The translations under genes and the position numbers were made by a program. The notes under the pieces are model-generated. The model saw only the letters and a program-made list of their open reading frames with translations. It was not told the DNA's origin and searched no databases. A DNA stretch of 64,000 nucleotides from an uncultured Arenicella sp. (GTDB taxonomy: Bacteria > Pseudomonadota > Gammaproteobacteria > Arenicellales > Arenicellaceae), in contig CANMNN010000027.1 of assembly GCA_947499305.1 (NCBI GenBank), positions 1-64,000 of the forward strand, written 5' to 3'. Below are positions 50,679 through 60,048 of this stretch, one piece after another (positions within the stretch are counted from its first letter, which is position 1; the number at the start of each line of letters is the position of its first letter).

Positions 50679-50709
50679 ATACCGGCTCAGATGAACATGG
50701 AGCCGGTAT
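50679..50709 (-). terminator. Rho-independent-like terminator after the 518-residue gene
   Basis: A perfect 10-base inverted repeat (50679-50688 and 50700-50709, loop 11) with GC-rich inner arms lies 12 bases past the stop of the gene ending at 50722 on the minus strand; the following bases are T and A rich. It ends the operon 57000-50722 and may also serve the plus-strand aminotransferase transcript. Confidence 0.75.
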
Positions 50710-50721
50710 CATTACTACTTT

Positions 50722-52278
50722 CTACTTCTTACCATATTTGGCTTTTGGGTCAAAAGCAGTAATATCCAAGCCTAGGCCTCCAACGCTGAGTTTCTCAACC
50801 TCATAGCACCTCTTTTTGCGATCAAACTTCGGAGCAGTGGTTTTTTGCTCAACATGCACTTGACCGATTTCAGTAACTTGCTCTTTAATTATTTGCTTAG
50901 TGCTGTATTCAACCCCGAGCGATAATGCTAGAAATTCTTTATCTAGCGCTGGTACATTTAAAGTGCCGATGTCCTCTACCAACTCGAATATTTCGCATTT
51001 CGGGAACGGCCGTTTTATATCGTTATCATCGACTCTCTTAAAACCTTTGAATACCAATTGTTTTTGCCATCGGTGTAAGCTTCGACTTGGTACTGCTACG
51101 AAAACCCTCATGCCCTTGATCTTTAGCTCGGGTCTAAACGTCAATTGATGTTCGCCAAAATCTGGGTTGAATTTTCGCGCAAGCGATAGAAACTCGATCA
51201 CATCACCAACCATAAAATTAGACCAATGAATATCGGGGTCATTATCACTGACCGACAAGTCTATGGCGAAGGGTGCCATGTTTTTTTGTGCAATACGCTT
51301 GTCAGTAAAAGGGGTGTCTCCCAATTGGGGCCAGGGATCATTACCCTCGCGTACCATTACTTTAGTGCAAAGGTGCGCGCCTTGTGCATGTACCCATTCT
51401 TCCGGACTCAAACCTCCAAGGTCTGTGCCGCTGTCACTTATAGCCGCGACCAATCCATTAAAAACATCTTGCACATTTAAACGAAAGCCGGCTTCGTCGT
51501 AGCTACCTGCATTAATAAAATAGCTTTCGTAAGTACCGTCAGTATCACTATCATCTAGGTTCGACAAAGAGGGCAATTGAACCGCTGGGCTCATACCGGT
51601 GTTCCAAACCATCACCCACGCCGCAGCTTCTACGCGGCTACCGGCCGGCGAAGAAAAGCGCCCCGTATTAGTGTTACCTCGATTGCCGATTACGGCCGCT
51701 AAGTGGTATTCGCTGCTTGCGGCTAAATTGGGTGGATTCACCGTATTACCGGTTAGTGGGTCGACTAAATAGATCAATGATGTTGCCCAGTAATTAGATG
51801 GCACACTGCCTGGGCGGTTGCCATCGTCTCCGCTGACCGAGCAAACGAATAGATCAGTACCTGCAGAAGTATTTACTAATGTTGCAGGTTTAGCGGCAAT
51901 CACTCCGTTAGGAATATCATCAACCTTGCCGGCGATAATCCAACTCGCAAAACTGTCAACCAACTTAGGAGCTGGCGCACTAATTTGAAAGTCAGTCCAA
52001 CCCGCTGGGTTGCCAACCGGCATGGTTGGCCAGTTTACGCCACCAACGTTCACGTTTGAAAACGCGGCATTACCCATTGCGCCTGAATTGAGAACCGCCC
52101 AAAGTGGGCTATTAGCTGGGGTTGTGCCTAGCAAAGCGCCTCGATTGGAACTCCCAAAAACCGAACTCGGATTAGATAAATTGAAACCGCCGGTTCCCGT
52201 CCCGTGAGTATTATTGCTAGGGACCTGCCCAAGCACCTGAAACTTCTTGTATAGATTAAAATAGTAGCTATGTGGCAT
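50722..52278 (-). CDS. 518-residue protein of unknown function, partner of the DUF1501 operon
   Basis: Not recognised. No signal peptide or membrane helix is visible: the N-terminus reads MPHSYYFNLYKKFQVLG. The first 250 residues are rich in Gly, Asn, Ser and Pro with WVMVWNTGMSP-type beta-strand patterns. A middle segment HAQGAHLCTKVMVREGNDPWP and DKRIAQKNMAPF resembles a beta-sandwich module seen in large bacterial extracellular proteins. The C-terminus is more charged. A strong ribosome site (AAGGAGAAAA) precedes the ATG. A terminator hairpin lies between it and the lipoprotein gene upstream, so expression may depend on read-through. Confidence 0.7.
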   Translation of the reverse strand: MPHSYYFNLYKKFQVLGQVPSNNTHGTGTGGFNLSNPSSVFGSSNRGALLGTTPANSPLWAVLNSGAMGNAAFSNVNVGGVNWPTMPVGNPAGWTDFQISAPAPKLVDSFASWIIAGKVDDIPNGVIAAKPATLVNTSAGTDLFVCSVSGDDGNRPGSVPSNYWATSLIYLVDPLTGNTVNPPNLAASSEYHLAAVIGNRGNTNTGRFSSPAGSRVEAAAWVMVWNTGMSPAVQLPSLSNLDDSDTDGTYESYFINAGSYDEAGFRLNVQDVFNGLVAAISDSGTDLGGLSPEEWVHAQGAHLCTKVMVREGNDPWPQLGDTPFTDKRIAQKNMAPFAIDLSVSDNDPDIHWSNFMVGDVIEFLSLARKFNPDFGEHQLTFRPELKIKGMRVFVAVPSRSLHRWQKQLVFKGFKRVDDNDIKRPFPKCEIFELVEDIGTLNVPALDKEFLALSLGVEYSTKQIIKEQVTEIGQVHVEQKTTAPKFDRKKRCYEVEKLSVGGLGLDITAFDPKAKYGKK

Positions 52279-52322
52279 CGTTTTCTCCTTAAACTTTGTA
52301 GGGTATGGTTAGATAAAACAAA

Positions 52323-52352
52323 GCCGGCGATTCCCATACAAGAATCGCCGGC
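52323..52352 (-). terminator. Intercistronic rho-independent terminator
   Basis: A perfect 11-base GC-rich inverted repeat (52323-52333 and 52342-52352, loop 8) followed on the minus strand by TTTGTTTTATC. It sits 8 bases past the stop of the 1024-residue lipoprotein gene and 45 bases before the ATG of the 518-residue gene. It is a textbook terminator inside what otherwise looks like one operon, so the downstream gene is probably made at a lower level. Confidence 0.85.
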
Positions 52353-52359
52353 CGACGTA

Positions 52360-55300
52360 CTAATACTTAGATTGTTCTCGAGATTTCTCGTCATGCTCAA
52401 GCTTAAACGTGTTTTTCATGTACTCGTCTAAAGCTTTCTTAGCCTGCTTTTGATTTACTAAAGCACCCGCATCGCCTCGGCTATGAAACTTGGTTTTCTT
52501 CCAATGCTCTTGAATCTCACGAATATCCTTGTTCTGTGTGCGCAACTTACCCGCTTGACTAAGCTGTAACACCTCTCTCATGGACATTACCTGACCTTTT
52601 TTAGAAGGCCGAATGCGGCCTTCGTCCGGCCCTGTCACCAACATGATCCAAGGGTTTTCGCGAGGCTTAATTTTCTTTCCTCGCTCAACTAGCTTCGGGT
52701 TCAGTATCGCACCACGCTCTTGAAGAAATTTCAAAGAACGTGAGTCATCAGATAATTGAGCAATTTCTATTGCCCGCAAGCCTCGATTATCCTTTTGGTT
52801 AATATTGGCGTTTAACTTCATTAAGTAATATGCCATCTTCGAATTGCGCTTTCGTATTGAATACATCAGTGCAGACTCACCAAAACGGTCAGCAACATTG
52901 ACATTTGCACCTTCTTTCACCAGCGCTTGAACCTGCTTTATATCACCCTTCTGAACAGACTCTAGTAGAGCAAGATCAATCTTACGAACACGAAGATCAT
53001 TTGCCGAAAACATTCCTTTTTCAGGTGTTGCGAAAACCTTTTTCTCGTTTTCAATATTTAGATGAGCCCCTTGGGGAAGCAATAGAACGTCGCCTTTCGC
53101 CAATTTTGCACCCTTCTCAAGCCGCACTGGCTTACCTTCTCCTTCTCGAATGATTGTTGCTCCTTTGGTTTTCGAAACAGCAGCTCGCTCAGCATTAATT
53201 AGGATCACCTGAGGCTTATCAAAATCAATCGGCGACGGATCACACCATCTAGGATCGCATGGCGGTGGCACCTCTTTTAGTCGACATATCTCAGGCTGAT
53301 CGACGCACGCTAGTACTTTCGGCGCTCGTATAAAGCCACAGTCATTGTTTAAACAAATTTTGTCTAATAGTGTTGCGCCGGTGAATGACGCTCGAGTTAT
53401 GGCGTGAGAAACACTGCGCCCAAAACAGCTAATAGGCTGGCCTAAGTCAGCTAACGCGGAACCATATTCAGTACAAATTTCGGAGTATGTACACGGCTGG
53501 CCTGCGTTACATACCCGATGCCTTGGTAGCGTCAACGCGTTGCTCTCTCTTATGCCAGCTAGCATAAAGTCGGGAGTTTGCAACAACACTCCACAGTATG
53601 ATCGTAGTTTCTGCTCAAAACTAGGCACCGTACTCAGTTGAGTATTTAGGGTCGCGTCGAACAACTCTGAAAGCGCCAACTGTTCGTTCCTGCCCACATC
53701 CAGGCCAACCGGTGTTGCAGAATCAATCTGCTGCTCCTGAATAAGCCAATCTTTCATTGTGATTGCGGCGTCCTGCACGGTAAGAGGTGATCCAGGGTTC
53801 GCGGCATCGAAAGTATTAACCGAGTTAGCGAATTGATCAATCCAATCAAGCCCTACTCCAGCTGGCTTTTCACATACACCAAATTGAGACTCCCAATTTA
53901 GTAAGCCTTGAAAATCAACGCCCTTGGTACCTTGCTTACTATCAGACCGGTACTGACCAATGCTTGTTGCTAAGTCGACCGATGGGTAAGAGGTATTCGG
54001 ATAGCGCTTTGGTTTTGGCCAGCCTAAGGCCTCGGCGACTGAGTTTAGGAGAGTTCGAGGCGAGTAGCGGTGCACCAACTCTCCTTGTCCATTTTTATAA
54101 ATTTTCGGATCGTTTGGATCATCTAATTCAGCGTCAGGCACACGAGGGTCACGTTCTACCCATGGGTCAAATACCATTTGCAGGCAATACGCCGTGCTGC
54201 CAGTACCATCGGGCCGGTCGCAACCACTGCTTTGACTGGGCGCCTTGCGATTATAAAAACGTGTATCCATGATTCGAACAATCAGCTCTTTGAGCGACCA
54301 GCTTGATGGAATTAGGCCGAATTCGGTTAAGTTCCAATGTGCATTCATTTGATCTTTATTGCGTGCGTAGTAATTCGCAATTGTGAGTTTTTCACCCATT
54401 ATTTCTTGCCAAATGTTTTGTGTAATTGTTGCCGCGACCATAAACGCGTAACCTTCATCGCCATCAACGTCTGGGAGGTTAGGTGAGTTTGATATTCGCG
54501 TAACTCCATTTAGTTTGGTGCTTTCATAACCAGCCTTGAACTGCGCATCAATGTCGAGCATGCTCACGCCATTTCCCGTCACTCCAGCAAAATCAGTGGC
54601 GACAGCAGCCGACACACTACTATTTATACTTCCACAACTGCTCATATTCCAAGGTTGACCGCCGCCAAACCCTCCCAAGAAACCATAGTTCTCCGATAGA
54701 TTTCCAGTAACAGAGCCATAAACCGCTGTCTCTAATGCCAGAGGTAGTGCATGCGTGCGCTGCCATTCAGGCGAGTTTGTGGTCGAAAAACTACTGTTAT
54801 GACAGCCTAAGCAATTTATCTGTTTGTTAGCGTAAATGTGATTGAATGGCCCTCCAACATTAGTTCGTTGCTGCTCGGCTGTACCAAACCCAGGGCGAGA
54901 ATTCAGAACAAATGCATAGGCACGATAAACAGGCGATAGGTCATCTAACTCAATCGATGAACGAATTACATCCACCATATTAAAGCTCCCTCCGGGCGCG
55001 ACCGCGGTAGCCACATTGTCTCTAATAAATTCAGCCAGCGCCCCTCCGTCTGAGATTGGATCGCCCGAGGCATCGACTCGCAAAGGGCTCGCAAAACACG
55101 CTGACGGTTGAAATCTTGGTCCCTCACGCTGAACTTGCAAATGATCGACAATGACATCAGTCCAGTGATCAACGTAGTCGTCTTGAGCCATCAAAGTTCT
55201 GATTGCCGCCTCTCGACCAAGCAACGAACTTATATCAGCAAGCACTTCTATTTCGTCGGCACCCGCTGCTTTGCGCCCAATAACCTTAGGCACCATTTCC

Positions 55301-55434
55301 TTTATAAAGGTTGTATTGGTGTTGTCGTCGGCTGGTGGCGTTGGCATACAGCCAACGAGAAATACGGCCAGCAATGCAAGAGTGACAAACAATATGTTGG
55401 TCTTTATAGCGCTGGTATTTTCTGAGATATTCAT
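52360..55434 (-). CDS. Large lipoprotein with CXXCH, FecR-like and ankyrin-repeat parts
   Basis: A 1024-residue envelope protein of unknown function. Seen in order: a lipoprotein signal with lipobox LVGC (Cys29); a haem-type motif CLGCH (residues 208-212); a long Cys-containing middle region; a FecR-like beta segment near residues 745-815 (SKTKGATIIREGEGK, GDVLLLPQGAHL); ankyrin repeats from about 825 to 925 (QVQALVKEGANVNVADRFGES, KLNANINQKDNRG); and a charged C-terminus. Ankyrin repeats in a lipoprotein suggest protein binding in the periplasm. It is the middle gene with the DUF1501 protein upstream (24-base gap). Its region around the CXXCH resembles the DUF1585/DUF1588-like proteins that accompany DUF1501 genes, but I cannot prove that. 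Confidence 0.72.
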   Translation of the reverse strand: MNISENTSAIKTNILFVTLALLAVFLVGCMPTPPADDNTNTTFIKEMVPKVIGRKAAGADEIEVLADISSLLGREAAIRTLMAQDDYVDHWTDVIVDHLQVQREGPRFQPSACFASPLRVDASGDPISDGGALAEFIRDNVATAVAPGGSFNMVDVIRSSIELDDLSPVYRAYAFVLNSRPGFGTAEQQRTNVGGPFNHIYANKQINCLGCHNSSFSTTNSPEWQRTHALPLALETAVYGSVTGNLSENYGFLGGFGGGQPWNMSSCGSINSSVSAAVATDFAGVTGNGVSMLDIDAQFKAGYESTKLNGVTRISNSPNLPDVDGDEGYAFMVAATITQNIWQEIMGEKLTIANYYARNKDQMNAHWNLTEFGLIPSSWSLKELIVRIMDTRFYNRKAPSQSSGCDRPDGTGSTAYCLQMVFDPWVERDPRVPDAELDDPNDPKIYKNGQGELVHRYSPRTLLNSVAEALGWPKPKRYPNTSYPSVDLATSIGQYRSDSKQGTKGVDFQGLLNWESQFGVCEKPAGVGLDWIDQFANSVNTFDAANPGSPLTVQDAAITMKDWLIQEQQIDSATPVGLDVGRNEQLALSELFDATLNTQLSTVPSFEQKLRSYCGVLLQTPDFMLAGIRESNALTLPRHRVCNAGQPCTYSEICTEYGSALADLGQPISCFGRSVSHAITRASFTGATLLDKICLNNDCGFIRAPKVLACVDQPEICRLKEVPPPCDPRWCDPSPIDFDKPQVILINAERAAVSKTKGATIIREGEGKPVRLEKGAKLAKGDVLLLPQGAHLNIENEKKVFATPEKGMFSANDLRVRKIDLALLESVQKGDIKQVQALVKEGANVNVADRFGESALMYSIRKRNSKMAYYLMKLNANINQKDNRGLRAIEIAQLSDDSRSLKFLQERGAILNPKLVERGKKIKPRENPWIMLVTGPDEGRIRPSKKGQVMSMREVLQLSQAGKLRTQNKDIREIQEHWKKTKFHSRGDAGALVNQKQAKKALDEYMKNTFKLEHDEKSREQSKY

Positions 55435-55458
55435 GATGTTCTCCTTAAAATAGTATGA

Positions 55459-57000
55459 TCAAACAACACCGAGAATTGTTTCTTTAAGATTGATTCTCGT
55501 TCCTTGTTCCGTTCCATCGTTTACATTGCTTGTAAACTCTGTGACTCCAAAATTTTCACTTGAAAACGGGTCGACACCGGCCGCGAGCATCGCCGCACCG
55601 TGTACATCGGTCGGGCTATAGTCATGCCCCACGGTCTGAAACCCATTGGAGTCCAACGTGCCCACAATGCCGCGTGTGGTGATTGGCCCACCAATCATCA
55701 AACTTACGTAACCATATGGGTGATGATTTCGCCCTCGGTTACCTTCAGCCGCCCCTGGAATTTCTACCGATGGCGCACGACCAAACTCGGTATTAATTAC
55801 GATCATGGTATTGTCGAGATTGATCTTAGTGGGGTCTGCACCAGTTGGGTCAATATGATCGGCAAGATTAGAAAGCAGGTTAAACAAATTGGTTGCGTTT
55901 GTCTCTGCGTGGCGGGTGTTTGTATGGGTGTCATAGGGAGAATTGGCCGCGCCGTTTGATAGTACCCCCCGATCAATTACGCACGCGTACTTACCATCCC
56001 CGGCGGTCAAAGTGTGCACGGCGACATTGAGTGCAGTCGCTGTCTTATTTGGTCGCGACGCGCTCGACGTTACTGGGTTTGCAATGCTTGATGGATAAGT
56101 CGCACAAATAGGCCCGTCTACCACATCGAGAAGATTTCCTCCTAGCAAAGCGTTCAGGTTGTCAGCATTTAGTAATGCTTTAACCGCACTATCGTAAGAC
56201 TTATAGCCAGATGAACGTAATTCATCACCCACACCCAGCCAACGCAGTCGGTCGCGATATTGGGCATTATAGATATCGATAAGCTCGTCAGACTCATCGC
56301 TCATATGGCTACGTTCTAAAGTATCTTCAAAATTACCGTCGCCTATTCGTAGCAACAACGGCTGACTAAACCCTGGGTGCAAACCAGTGGCTATCATTGG
56401 TGATTCAATGAAATTGAAAAGACCTAAGTCGTCATGCGACAAAACAAATGAGTACGGAACTTCTCTAGGGTTAACGTCCATCGCTCGATGTTGAATAGCC
56501 GCCCCCAGACCAGACAAGCGAGGGTTGCCCAGAGTGCGGCCCGTAAGCGCTAATGGCGAAGCCGCTTCATGCGGTAGGAGGTCGTGGCCAACCGTGACCA
56601 TGCGCACGCGATCGAAAATATCATTGCGCCAAAGCGGCTTTGTCGCAGGCCCCCAGTTAATGCTATTGCCAACTGCGTCATTACCAAAATTAATTGTTTG
56701 TGCCGCGGGGCTCGGAGCACCTACACACCCCCAATCCATATTGGCAACTTGGTTCTCAAAGTTTTTCCAATCAGGGTTGCCCATAGCGTCCTCAGCCACC
56801 CAGAAATTTTCCCATTGCGACATGCCGCTGTAACAAAAAATTTCTAATACTTTGACACCTTCGAATCCAGGGTCCCAAACACCACTCGGTATCTCCCCCC
56901 AGCCATCTGCCATCGCAATATTCGGCACACCTAGCGCTGCTGTAGTTCCAGCAACAGCGGCTGAGGTTTTCAAAAACGTTCGTCTAGAAAAATCATTCAT
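55459..57000 (-). CDS. Tat-exported DUF1501 protein
   Basis: A 513-residue protein. Seen: a twin-arginine signal (SRRTFLKTSAAVAGTTAALG) cleaved near residue 31, GVKVLEIFCYSGMSQWENF, HDLLPHEAASPLALTGR, and NTEFGRAPSVEIPGAAEGNRGRNHHP (core NTEFGR and GRNHHP) that is the metal-binding hallmark of DUF1501, a sulfatase/alkaline-phosphatase-like superfamily. No reaction is established; metal-dependent hydrolysis is likely. It opens the minus-strand operon with the 1024-residue lipoprotein and the 518-residue protein. Three 11-base-spaced repeats lie about 230 bases upstream. Tat export implies that it folds, probably with a metal, before crossing the membrane. Confidence 0.85.
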   Translation of the reverse strand: MNDFSRRTFLKTSAAVAGTTAALGVPNIAMADGWGEIPSGVWDPGFEGVKVLEIFCYSGMSQWENFWVAEDAMGNPDWKNFENQVANMDWGCVGAPSPAAQTINFGNDAVGNSINWGPATKPLWRNDIFDRVRMVTVGHDLLPHEAASPLALTGRTLGNPRLSGLGAAIQHRAMDVNPREVPYSFVLSHDDLGLFNFIESPMIATGLHPGFSQPLLLRIGDGNFEDTLERSHMSDESDELIDIYNAQYRDRLRWLGVGDELRSSGYKSYDSAVKALLNADNLNALLGGNLLDVVDGPICATYPSSIANPVTSSASRPNKTATALNVAVHTLTAGDGKYACVIDRGVLSNGAANSPYDTHTNTRHAETNATNLFNLLSNLADHIDPTGADPTKINLDNTMIVINTEFGRAPSVEIPGAAEGNRGRNHHPYGYVSLMIGGPITTRGIVGTLDSNGFQTVGHDYSPTDVHGAAMLAAGVDPFSSENFGVTEFTSNVNDGTEQGTRINLKETILGVV

Positions 57001-57598
57001 TGAGCTTCTCCATTTTCATTTAGTTTTGCCACTAGACTCATACAAACAAACATTCAGCAAAATAAACTGACTGTTAGTGCGGGCCTACTTTCGTGCTCAT
57101 ACAATCCTTGGTAAATCGTTATAGCTATCCTTTGAATGTAATGATGTCACTCCGTATAACCATGACATTGTTTCCATTGCTTGAGCTAAGCGTTCAAAAT
57201 CAGTTGAATGCGATACGCACCGTAGCCGACAGACGTTAAAGCTGCGTTAAAACAGCGTTAAATTAGTGTGAGTAAACAAGAATTTGTCTAATGAAATACT
57301 GATCGGCAATCTTGAATACAGCGGCTTAAAACAAGCTTGCAAAATTGGATAAATCAGGGAATTTGTAAGGAACTAATACTATCGAGCACTCTACGCGTAG
57401 ACGTTGCGCTCTGACCTGGCGCTTTTAAACTCCCCCCTAATCAGTAAGTACACTCCTGCACGCTGAGTTATTTTTTACTCCGCTCAATCTTCAAATAGTA
57501 ATCGATAACGTCACCTTCCATTATTGGCGCTGTAATAAAGCGTAATGGTATGCCAAACATGCTCGTGCTTTGATATCTACGTTGTTTTGAAATCGAAA
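57001..57598. promoter_or_regulatory. Divergent intergenic region with three 11-base-spaced repeats
   Basis: This is 598 bases between the DUF1501 gene and the membrane-protein gene. At 57233-57262 the sequence GCGTTAAA (first copy ACGTTAAA) occurs three times with an 11-base period, i.e. on one face of the helix. The rest shows no gene; the short open frames here have no ribosome site. Confidence 0.5.
57233..57262. repeat. Three direct repeats CGTTAAA, period 11
   Basis: CGTTAAA begins at 57234, 57245 and 57256. Direct repeats spaced by 11 bases are the binding mode of OmpR/PhoB-type response regulators. They could control the DUF1501 operon or the tyrosinase unit. No response regulator gene is in the window. 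Confidence 0.45.
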
Positions 57599-58363
57599 AT
57601 GACACAAGCGAAACGCGATTACGGGACCAAATTTGGGGGGACTGATTTGCTAAATAGGCACCAAAGATTATCAGCACATTCTTTACTTGGGCTAGCGAGT
57701 ATCGCCCAAGTTTTACTGTTATGGCAGCTAGGTCATCTCACTTACTCAAGCACCATGTTGCTAGCCTTAGTGTTGTTGGGCAGCCTTTTAGCCACGCGTA
57801 AACGCCTAAACAGTTCTGAGCACAAACACTATACGGAACGTTCAACTAACAAACAGAGTTCGAGCAGCTCTCTATTTGTGCTGGCAGTTGGCGGTCTCGG
57901 GATGTTAGTGGGTTCAACCTTAGATTCAATTATTCTAAGTCAAGAGCTGTGCACCACAAGCAAGCAATTACCGATGGGCCTAGTCTATCAACACTTTCAC
58001 GGCATAGAGGGGTTAGCCAGCTATATGGTGCTCATAATGATGCTGTTCTGCCTACCCTCATGCATAGTGTATTGCTCACCGGTTTTAGAACATAAAAATG
58101 AACTCATATCTGAGCTCTGCAAACATACCTTTGCCTCCGTATGTATGTTGCTTGGAATGCTCTATATACCTTACATCGTTCAGAGCGTATTACTCGCTTT
58201 AAGCGAACAACTTGATTCCACCGCGAATCTCAATCAACTACTTTCCCCGCTCATCGTTCAGCACTGCCTGATGTTAGTAAGCATGCTTATTGGCAGCCTA
58301 TTCGGCTATCACTTGTTTGCCTATTTTCAAAGCTATTCCAATTTTAGTTTCAAGCAGATTTAG
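57599..58363 (+). CDS. Polytopic membrane protein next to tyrosinase gene
   Basis: A 254-residue protein starting at the ATG at 57599 (an upstream ATG at 57545 adds 18 Cys-rich residues and is less likely). It has about six membrane helices, a Ser-rich loop (about residues 85-95), and His, Cys and Met residues in and near the helices (YQHFHGIEG, MMLFCLPSCIVYC). Not recognised. It lies 44 bases before the tyrosinase-family gene, so a role in copper supply, or in membrane attachment of that enzyme, is conceivable; the Cys/His/Met content is only suggestive. Confidence 0.65.
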   Translation: MTQAKRDYGTKFGGTDLLNRHQRLSAHSLLGLASIAQVLLLWQLGHLTYSSTMLLALVLLGSLLATRKRLNSSEHKHYTERSTNKQSSSSSLFVLAVGGLGMLVGSTLDSIILSQELCTTSKQLPMGLVYQHFHGIEGLASYMVLIMMLFCLPSCIVYCSPVLEHKNELISELCKHTFASVCMLLGMLYIPYIVQSVLLALSEQLDSTANLNQLLSPLIVQHCLMLVSMLIGSLFGYHLFAYFQSYSNFSFKQI

Positions 58364-58407
58364 ACCACACCCACTTATGCAATACGACACATCTAGAGGT
58401 TATCAAT

Positions 58408-60048
58408 ATGAATAAGTCCGAGTTAAACAATCCAAATTTTTCATCGATCATTGCCGAGCCGGTATGGGACGAAGAGGTACAATGGTTTTTCAGAGAAGAC
58501 TACGACGTTCCTCATATGAAAGGCATCATTGATCTGAGCAGTTACTCTGAGGTGAGTAGCTTGAGTGCGAAGATCTATTATTATGTTTACTACAAACTAA
58601 TGCCTGCACCTTGGGGAAAGTACCCAACTCCTTGGAACGAAAACAAGTCATTTTCATTTCGAAATTGGCTAACTCACGGCTGTCCAAAAAACAAACAAGA
58701 ACTGCAGGCCTTTAAAGACAAGCAAGCAGCTATTTCTAGCGACGCAAGTTTACGACAACGAAAAAATATCAATGATGTGAAGGGCGTCGAGAAAGAAAAC
58801 TTGCTAAAAGCATTTCAAGGCATCATGGACCTAGATAACTCTGACCCTAATAGCTTCTATCAGCTTGGGGCAATCCATTGGTACCCCGCTCCTACTTATT
58901 GCGAACATCATATTCACCCTTTTCTAGCGTGGCATAGAGCATACCTACTTCAGTTTGAAAATGCGTTGAGATCTATTCCCGGTTGCGAAGATGTCACCTT
59001 ACCTTATTGGGATGTGACCGATGGGACATATCCGGAGATATTCTCCGAAGGCCCATTTGCGAATTACAAAGTACCACAAGAATTTTTGGATCAGTATCCG
59101 CAAGAAGTGAGTAACGGCTCTTTGGCTGCAGATGGCAGCATTCTTCGTTTTGACAGTGCCACCTTCGAAAAGAGTCTATGGAAATATTTTAGAAACGCTG
59201 AACACAATCCAGACGATCGAAGCAAAATGTCTATTGATCAAATTATTCAATCGCCGTCATGGAATGCGTTTAATGGCATTGATAAATCTGGGCAATACGT
59301 AGCCTCAGAAGCACTGATGCACGCACATGATGTGATCCACAATATTAATGGTAAAACGACCGCCAATCAGGATGTAACTGGCTTTGAGCCAGTGTTCTGG
59401 TTATTTCATTCGTTCTGGGACCGAGTCATGTGGCAATGGCAAAAGCTTCACAATACAACCACGGTAGAGAACTTTAAAAAGAATGTCGCCGCATCGGGTG
59501 ACAGCACCGACTGGATTGACGGCGCCGGCCTGAGCATCATGGATCCATTCACAGAAACCTTAGGGCTCACCTTAGACCAAACCATCAATTTGCATGATAT
59601 GGGTATTAACTATGTCGAGCCTCCATTACCGCTAACACAAGCAGCTGACTTTTCGACTGCTGAGATGTCGACGCTCCGCAGCATCAACAAAGGTCAATCA
59701 ACTAGAAGTGAGTTTCAGTTGAGCAACATATCCGACGTGTCGTTGCGGGTGAAAGGCGTAGATCGTCTCAAAATACCTGGGTCGTTCACCGTGTCACTGT
59801 ACGTTGGCGAGGAGTTACTCCAAGAGAAGTTCTTTCTTCAACCAACTGAGCCTGGGACTTGTAAAAACTGCGCAAACCAAGCATTAGTGAGTTTCGACTT
59901 CATATTTGAAAATGAGATCCTGCAGAAAGCTGATGGAAATATAAAAATCGAAGTACAGCTTTCTCAAGAAGATAAAAATGGCAAACGGCCCGTTATTCCG
60001 TTTAGTGAAATCGGCGATCCAAAGATAAACATAAGACTGCTTCACTAA
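58408..60048 (+). CDS. Tyrosinase-family copper oxidase
   Basis: A 546-residue binuclear type-3 copper protein. Seen: CuA site CEHHIHPFLAWHRAYLLQFE (about residues 167-186) and CuB site HAHDVIHNI (about 308-316) with FEPVFWLFHSFWDRVMWQW (about 329-347) holding the third His. The Cys two residues before the first CuA His in C-E-H resembles the Cys-His thioether of fungal and mollusc enzymes. A C-terminal beta domain of about 120 residues with CKNC follows, like the lid domains that keep polyphenol oxidases latent. No signal peptide is evident. Substrate may be a phenol or o-aminophenol. Preceded by a membrane-protein gene and followed by a terminator. Confidence 0.85.
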   Translation: MNKSELNNPNFSSIIAEPVWDEEVQWFFREDYDVPHMKGIIDLSSYSEVSSLSAKIYYYVYYKLMPAPWGKYPTPWNENKSFSFRNWLTHGCPKNKQELQAFKDKQAAISSDASLRQRKNINDVKGVEKENLLKAFQGIMDLDNSDPNSFYQLGAIHWYPAPTYCEHHIHPFLAWHRAYLLQFENALRSIPGCEDVTLPYWDVTDGTYPEIFSEGPFANYKVPQEFLDQYPQEVSNGSLAADGSILRFDSATFEKSLWKYFRNAEHNPDDRSKMSIDQIIQSPSWNAFNGIDKSGQYVASEALMHAHDVIHNINGKTTANQDVTGFEPVFWLFHSFWDRVMWQWQKLHNTTTVENFKKNVAASGDSTDWIDGAGLSIMDPFTETLGLTLDQTINLHDMGINYVEPPLPLTQAADFSTAEMSTLRSINKGQSTRSEFQLSNISDVSLRVKGVDRLKIPGSFTVSLYVGEELLQEKFFLQPTEPGTCKNCANQALVSFDFIFENEILQKADGNIKIEVQLSQEDKNGKRPVIPFSEIGDPKINIRLLH

